From Sipunculus nudus (Eukaryota > Annelida > Sipuncula > Golfingiida > Sipunculidae), in contig CM049307.1 in NCBI GenBank assembly GCA_026874595.1, forward strand, positions 39,228,862 to 39,292,861: 64,000 nucleotides of DNA. Direction: 5' to 3'. Of this stretch, positions 58,476 to 64,000 are shown in pieces. Made by a program: the position numbers and the translations under genes. How positions within the stretch are numbered: the first letter of the stretch is position 1; each line of letters starts with the position of its first letter. The notes under the pieces are model-generated. The model had not been told where the DNA came from, did no database searches, and saw nothing but the letters and a program-made list of their open reading frames with translations.

Positions 58476-59585
58476 TCATCCCTCCGCATTAAAGGGAGGC
58501 TGAATCGGTCGCTCCACCGCCTGTATTATGGCGAGATTTCTTGCCCTCCTCTGTCTCACCTGTTCCACAACTTTGTTCCACATGTTAGGGTTAAATCCGA
58601 ACCATCTCAGGTGTACGAAGTATTTCTCGAAAATCCCCTCTTTGTTAACTAGATAGCTTTGGCTGGACCTCCTGAAGAGGAAATCATAGACATAAATCAG
58701 TTGTCTGTGAGGTATTCCTGCCAACTTGGCAAGGAAACCTGTAATGTAAACGTCATCTATCCAAAAGAACTTCTCATAGAAGGAAGCGTTATAGAGCGCT
58801 ACAGCGCTATCGCTAGAGAGAATATAAGCAGCCCCGGAGCAATACACGGGATACCTATCTTCTTTATATTCCTCTTTCGAAACCCGCCACAGGTTCCAAC
58901 GCGCCCGCTCCACAGGCATCCCTGGCCAAGCACAACACATTAAGAGCTTCCGGCGGTCCTTCATGGGCAGGCCCCGGAGCTCCTCAATAACGGCGAACAT
59001 GTTCACGAACATATCATCGTCTGTTTTAAGAATGAATGGAACATGTCGGCAGAACTGGGTAATATATTTGAGTGCTGCAATAGCCTTGTAAGTTAAATTC
59101 TTGTAAGAGTCGCGAAAGTCTTCTTGAAGTACGTCTTTGTTCAGCGCGGCTTCAGCACGGACGGCTTCTTGTGTTTTGTTCCTCAGCGTCGAACCCATGA
59201 CAAACATGACTTTGATTCTGACGTCATCAAAGAACGTTTGGTTACCCCAAGTCTGACGAATCAAGTTCCGTCTCATAGGATGATATGGAGCAGTATGCAC
59301 GTATATAAACATGAAGAGATGCTCATCACAAAGGTTCCCTGGATGAATCTTATATTTAAAAGGATGAGGGTTCACAACAAGTTGGCTATTAACGCTAGAA
59401 TACGTAGAATGCGTTGTCACGTTCGACGTTCTGGTTGAGATTGAACCAGGACGATGATCAAACACATCCAGAGCACTATAAAGGTCATTCCTTATTGGTT
59501 TAATTGAAGACCAATAAAGCACACAACATGAAATAGCACCAGACAGAAGAACCAGATACCAAAACCACACGAGATATCTTGGCAT
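58476..59585 (-). CDS. B3GALT-like: Beta-1,3-galactosyltransferase-family (GT31) enzyme
   Basis: Uninterrupted 369-codon frame for a type II Golgi membrane glycosyltransferase that adds galactose or GlcNAc in beta-1,3 linkage from a UDP-sugar donor. A short cytosolic tail is followed by a membrane anchor (about residues 4-25, WFWYLVLLSGAISCCVLYW) and a stem (about 26-85). GT31 motifs then appear in order: MRRNLIRQTWGN (104-115), DVLQEDFRDSYKNLTYK (151-167), KTDDDMFVN with the metal-binding DxD (187-195), YPVYCSGAAYILS (245-257), and WIDDVYITG (275-283), equivalent to the family E/D-D-V-x-x-G site. Possible N-glycosylation sequons lie at 55, 115, 136, 163 and 266. A single coding exon is common for B3GALT genes. 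An acceptor-like site 20 nt before the ATG hints at a 5'UTR intron. Exact acceptor specificity cannot be assigned: B3GALT and B3GNT members share these motifs. Confidence 0.95.
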   Translation of the reverse strand: MPRYLVWFWYLVLLSGAISCCVLYWSSIKPIRNDLYSALDVFDHRPGSISTRTSNVTTHSTYSSVNSQLVVNPHPFKYKIHPGNLCDEHLFMFIYVHTAPYHPMRRNLIRQTWGNQTFFDDVRIKVMFVMGSTLRNKTQEAVRAEAALNKDVLQEDFRDSYKNLTYKAIAALKYITQFCRHVPFILKTDDDMFVNMFAVIEELRGLPMKDRRKLLMCCAWPGMPVERARWNLWRVSKEEYKEDRYPVYCSGAAYILSSDSAVALYNASFYEKFFWIDDVYITGFLAKLAGIPHRQLIYVYDFLFRRSSQSYLVNKEGIFEKYFVHLRWFGFNPNMWNKVVEQVRQRRARNLAIIQAVERPIQPPFNAEG

Positions 59586-60014
59586 GTTGGCTGCTCAGGA
59601 TCTAACAACTTGGTCCATAAAGCACAAAGCCTTAATTATTTAGGTTTAATAACAGTTTTTATACGTTAAGGCGTTCCAGCTGTTCGCCACAGCTTTTCAT
59701 GCAGAGATAACCTACACGAGTGATTCAGCGTACATGCAAATACGACAGTTCAGAGATAAAGATTGTATTAAAAAAACGCATGAGACGTTATCATGCAAAT
59801 CGGTGATACACGCACCAACAGATGAACGCCGGTGCATTTCGTGCCTGATATGAAAATACAAATAACATTGATTTTAGCAGATAACAAACAAAGCGTCTAC
59901 GTATTGACGTGCATGTATTTAAGTGGCGCTTTGATTCATACAGGATATAAATTTTAAGCATATACAGATGTATGTATTGTTATGTCAGTTAACAGTTGCA
60001 CTAAGTTGAATTGT

Positions 60015-60350
60015 CCCCGTGAATTGTCTTTCATAAAGAATGAAATCGGATAATATTTAGGAAAGTTATCGCACCGATTGGTTTAGGAGTGCCTGGCTTC
60101 TGTCTGTCTGTCTGTTGGTCAGGTTTTCGTTTCCGTGCGATAACTTTCCTAAATATTTTCCGATTTCAGTCAAATTTTGGTCAGTGATTGCTCTCATGCA
60201 TACCTTGGTTGGAATTGGTTCTGGAGTGTCTGGCCCCTGTCTGTGTGTCACTCTGTCTGTCCCTCTGTCAGGTTTCCGTTTCCATGTGATAACTTTCCTA
60301 AATATATCCGATTTCATTCAAATTTGCGACAGTGATTGCTCTCACCCTTT
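60015..60350. repeat. Inverted plus direct repeats of 'gataactttcctaaatat'
   Basis: The phrase GATAACTTTCCTAAATAT occurs in plus orientation at about 60139 and 60288 (units about 149 bp apart, with shared 'cagtgattgctctca' and 'tctgtc' runs). It occurs in inverted orientation at about 60054-60071. The left inverted copy and the first direct copy can pair as a hairpin with a loop of about 70 bp. Non-coding. Confidence 0.65.
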
Positions 60351-60354
60351 CCTT

Positions 60355-62142
60355 GAGTGGGATTGATTTTGGGGTGTCTAATTGAAAAATTATTCTCTCC
60401 AGCTAAAAAAAAATTATCAAATTTCAATCTAATTTCTCCATGTGTTTTAGTTTTAATGTTCGCCTGCATATGTCTCCACATGTTACAGTGCATATGTTTA
60501 AATTTTCATGTGACCTCAAGATTTTCTAAACGTCATAATTTTGGTTGCTTATCAAGCATGAAAGATAACAATAGCCCAAAGCGGAGGACATTAATTCCAC
60601 GAATTTGCTGATAAGTGATAATTCAACATGCTTTATAAGTGATTGGGCCCCTTTAAAGAGGGACAATAATGATGACATTTCAAATATTAATATTGATATC
60701 AATTATTTTTATTCATCACCTAGTTCATTACAGAAATGCAGACCACTGACCTGTAAATTACATGCTTGTGATTAACATGAATCTAAAATTATGATTCATA
60801 ATCATGATCTGAGAAAAGCATATGATATCAACACATATAAAACCACCTTTATAAACAGTATACATGATGAACATGATACAATAATAAAGTATGATATGAA
60901 TCCTATCATAGGGGGAGGGGGATGAAGGAATATACCCTCCCATGGTGTGGACAAGTTTTAAAAAAATTACTAATGTAAAGAAAACATTGAGTTTAAGCAT
61001 ATCTGTGGTATATAAATACATATTTTACAAATTCTGTAAGCATACTGTAAATGAAAATACAAAAATAATTATAAATAAAGGGAAACAACATATGAAGAAC
61101 ATCTTAATTATCTTGGTTTTTTCCCTAGGATTAAATGAATAAAGGGATGTTAAAATAATTACATTAATGGCCTAATGACCATGGTTTACTCAAAATTTGA
61201 TGATCACAGGGTCTTGAAACACACCCCTGCTTCTCACAAGTGACACTTCAACAACAGTCATCCATTATTTTCTCTGTCATAACACAAGTGCTGATACACA
61301 TGGATTGTATTACACTACTTCTTATTAAACCCCCCCCCCCCAAAAAAAAAAAAAAAATGCACATCAGGACCAGAGAATTATATAGAAATATGTCCTAAAG
61401 ACCACAAAATACAGATAAACCTCATGCTCACCTAACAACCTGGTCTTTTTCATGGTCCCAATTCTTTTTTTTATATATATATTTTCATATTCTTTATATC
61501 AGACCTCGCTTAGAAGACCACCTAGAAAATGTGACCACTTTACAGAGTTCCCATTGGTGGTCGTAATTTCAAGGTTATATTCAGTTTCACTTAGATATGT
61601 CCATCTTTTTTATCACTTTTTATTAACTACCTTCACAACTTATTTTTTTTTAATCTGACATTAAGATGAGAAGGCAAAAGTGATAACAAATAGGCCATTA
61701 CTATAAAATAAATCCCAATTTCTTTTATTTTAAGCATATTTTATATATCATGACCCGTTGCCATGATCTGACAGGTAAAATATCTATTGATAACAGTATT
61801 ATTTAGATGACAACAACTAACCCTTTGTCTGTTAATTTTTTTGTTTTTTGTTTTCTTGTGATTTATGACGTTTACTGCAACAGTGTTGATGAAGAGTTAA
61901 TAACAAACCCATTTCCTATGATAATTAGTTTGAATAATAATAATAAAAAAATATGACATGTTCAGTGCATCTCACTACAATGAGAACATATGTAGGTTAC
62001 TGCTCACTTAGTCAAGATCCTCCAATGACACTGCAATTTCAGATAGCTATGGTGTACAAAAAGGTACCTGGATATTATTGACAGCCTGTTTGTAAGAAAA
62101 CATCTGGTCACTATGAATAGTCTGCTGTGTCAGCGGGACACT
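60355..62142. other. Intergenic/3'UTR region, no further gene recognised
   Basis: AT-rich DNA with a C10-A15 run at 61329-61356. The part nearest 62142 is likely the 3'UTR of the exchanger gene on the minus strand. No confident poly(A) signal was chosen because several 'tttatt' words occur on the plus strand. Confidence 0.4.
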
Positions 62143-62565
62143 TTATATCTCTTGATTTTCTTCATTGGCTTGTATGCTGTTTCCTTGACTGTTACAAAGC
62201 TTTTGATCTGTTAATGAGTCCGTTGTCTTAGTGGTCAGCTCGGTGACCTCTGTAAGTTCTCCATCTTTATGATTCTCTTCAGCCCTGGGTGACTTCTGCA
62301 GCAGATATGGACCAGTCACAGCGATGGCTATTGCTCCAAGTGGTGCTGTTATAAGGATGACCAGGACTGCTATGGCCACAACCTTGAGAAAAAGAAGATA
62401 AAAATGACATTATGCCAAGCTGTTTGGCACAATCTTTAACCTAACATTTAATCAAATTTATAGAATAAGCAATCCTGATATTATTTCTACATTGACAGAC
62501 AAATGGGATACTTGTTGGACAGTTACACATTATACCAATACATGTTTATGTCTAACAGCACTGAG

Positions 62566-62608
<43 letters not shown>

Positions 62609-63593
62609 TATATATATATATATTTGCTGAGCTTTTAATGTGACCTTACTGTTGTCTAAAATTTAAAATATTACAGATATTATAGATATCACTGGTCTTG
62701 CACACCAGTCAGAGTGACTCGGGAACATCATGAATGACAAATTTCAAGACAATCTATCATTAGGAGAAAAGACGCTTTCAAAAGACTGGTTTGCAAAATT
62801 TTTGTTTTTATGAATTATGAGCTAAGAAATACAGACCATTTTGTGCTTATTTTTGGTATATTTTAGATTAATGACACTGAGGAGTAGAGTTGAATGTGCA
62901 TGATTTTTTTTATGAAATATTACCCTCCAACTGGTATTAACTAACAGTATAAACAAGAGACCAAGATGTTTTATGTTTACTCTGTGCAAAATTGTCACAA
63001 ATGTACAATAATGAAATTAAACAGCAGAACAGAAAAAAATCATCTCAGCTTTAAGAGAACACTTGAACCTGCAGACCAGTCAAGTGATCTATTATCCTGT
63101 GCTGATATCTGCAGCAATGCCTGAGAAATTTGGCAAAAGACATAAAGCTATTTATGCCCACTCATTAAATTTGATGACCACAAAAAATGACATTATGTAA
63201 AAGGGGCATTTTGAAAATAATCTAACAAAATTTTACAACTTATTTAATGCCCCTTTCTCTAAGGAATAATTAAAGAATGATGTAACAGTTGAAGCATCAG
63301 TGCCGGTTCCAAAATATATATAGTTTTAGATGTTATTATGCATGCACCACATGGACAGTGGCATAATTCCTTACTGCATGCAAATAAATTCAGATCAACA
63401 CTTCTTTCATAGTACTGAAACTTAAACTCACACCTCAGAACAGATTAACATAAATAAATGAATATAACTATAATTTTTTAAAAAATATTTTAACAATATT
63501 TTTAAAATGGTTTACCAATGTTGCTAGGTCCTCAGTCTCTTTGGGGGCACCTTTTCGTCGGGCAACACTGAGAGCCACTGACCCAATGGCGGC
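62143..63593 (-). CDS. SLC9B2-like: SLC9B-type Na+/H+ exchanger, C-terminal exons (partial)
   Basis: Two minus-strand exons join in phase 0: 63593-63516 (26 codons, acceptor 'tttccag', donor gtaaac) and 62382-62143 (acceptor 'tttctcaag', stop TAA). Exon A encodes AAIGSVALSVARRKGAPKET and ends DLATL. Exon B continues VVAIAVLVILITAPLGAIAI and AVTGPYLLQKSP, then a hydrophilic tail of about 45 residues. This matches the end of the cation/proton antiporter-1 fold in the SLC9B (NHA/NHEDC) family, where a conserved 'AAIGSVAL' helix start precedes the last membrane helix 'ILITAPxG...GPxLLQK'. The earlier exons, with the ion-binding helices, lie beyond the window end or in 63594-64000, where none could be recognised. 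The product is likely a plasma-membrane or organellar Na+(Li+)/H+ exchanger. Confidence 0.87.
62570..62624. repeat. (AT)n microsatellite in SLC9B-like intron
   Basis: AT run of about 55 bp with one 'attaat' interruption. It lies about 190 bp upstream, in transcription order, of the last exon's acceptor. Confidence 0.9.
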
Positions 63594-64000
63594 CTGGAAA
63601 AAAACAAAATTTAATCTCCAGCGATGAGCCCACATGTCAGGGCTGTGTGCCTGCTAGACTGTAAGAACATTACAGTTTGATAATATATGCATAAACAAGT
63701 AGATCAAGGATCACTTTTTACTTTCCTTCTGATTACCTCATTACTTCTCATTGAACTTCTCATCAATATTAACAATCAACAAATCATGTTAATCACCTCT
63801 TTCCTTAACAGTGTTCTTTAACATCTTTTACTATGCAAATCTTTCTTTCCTTCACTAGTCTTGTCACATATCATTCTGGGTCATCAAACAGATCAAGATT
63901 GTTATCACGTAAATCCCCTCTTTTGTTTCTTCAGTATGGCTATCCATCTCCCTGGAATCCCAGAAATGTCAGTCTATTTTCCATACCTTTTTCTTTCATT

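Noticed and set aside
58335-59438. Plus-strand frames of 94-105 codons opposite the GT31 gene
   Set aside because: Antisense shadows of a 369-codon frame with the full set of GT31 motifs.

Overview
This is a metazoan nuclear DNA window. It is AT-rich, its genes are split by GT-AG introns, and it is packed with (AT)n microsatellites and degraded DNA transposons. Gene content (an SLC35D3-like transporter, a GT31 glycosyltransferase, cyclophilin A, a Na+/H+ exchanger of the SLC9B type, an FG-GAP protein with a zinc-peptidase motif) and the repeat style (families built on GGTGGYGCCACC, AGCTCAGCTGA and 'tcaaggtca') suggest a lophotrochozoan, most likely a bivalve mollusc. That taxonomic call is inference. 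There is no bacterial, operon-like or CRISPR content.

Layout. 1-5170: inverted-repeat debris, then a two-coding-exon SLC35D3-like nucleotide-sugar transporter (+). 5171-6719: a TA-flanked inverted-repeat transposon. 6720-9625: AT-rich intergenic DNA with two small foldback elements. 9626-15545: a minus-strand gene of three coding exons for a secreted protein of about 735 residues (signal peptide, FG-GAP/VCBS repeats, HEFAH zincin motif). Its first coding intron holds (AT)n arrays and a tandem array of GGCGCC palindromes. 16488-26544: a plus-strand gene of at least 12 exons, similar to uncharacterised SAM-domain proteins, with broken frames in two exons; a Tigger/pogo transposon sits in one intron. 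29532-37213: a five-exon cyclophilin A-like gene (+), with a hAT-like element in intron 1 and tandem-repeat families in introns 3 and 4. 37300-57400: about 20 kb without a confident gene, filled with nested repeats. 58476-59585: an intronless-coding beta-1,3-galactosyltransferase-family gene (-). 62143-63593: the last two coding exons of an SLC9B-type exchanger (-), whose 5' part is outside the window or unrecognised.

The genes do not form a pathway. They are ordinary neighbouring eukaryotic genes on both strands. The most notable items are the FG-GAP/metallopeptidase-like secreted protein, the SAM-like gene that is either decaying or mis-assembled (with a 20-nt microexon restoring its frame), the palindrome array with spacing alternating 149/128-129 bp that recurs inverted 28 kb away, and a three-level nest of transposons whose target-site duplications can still be read.
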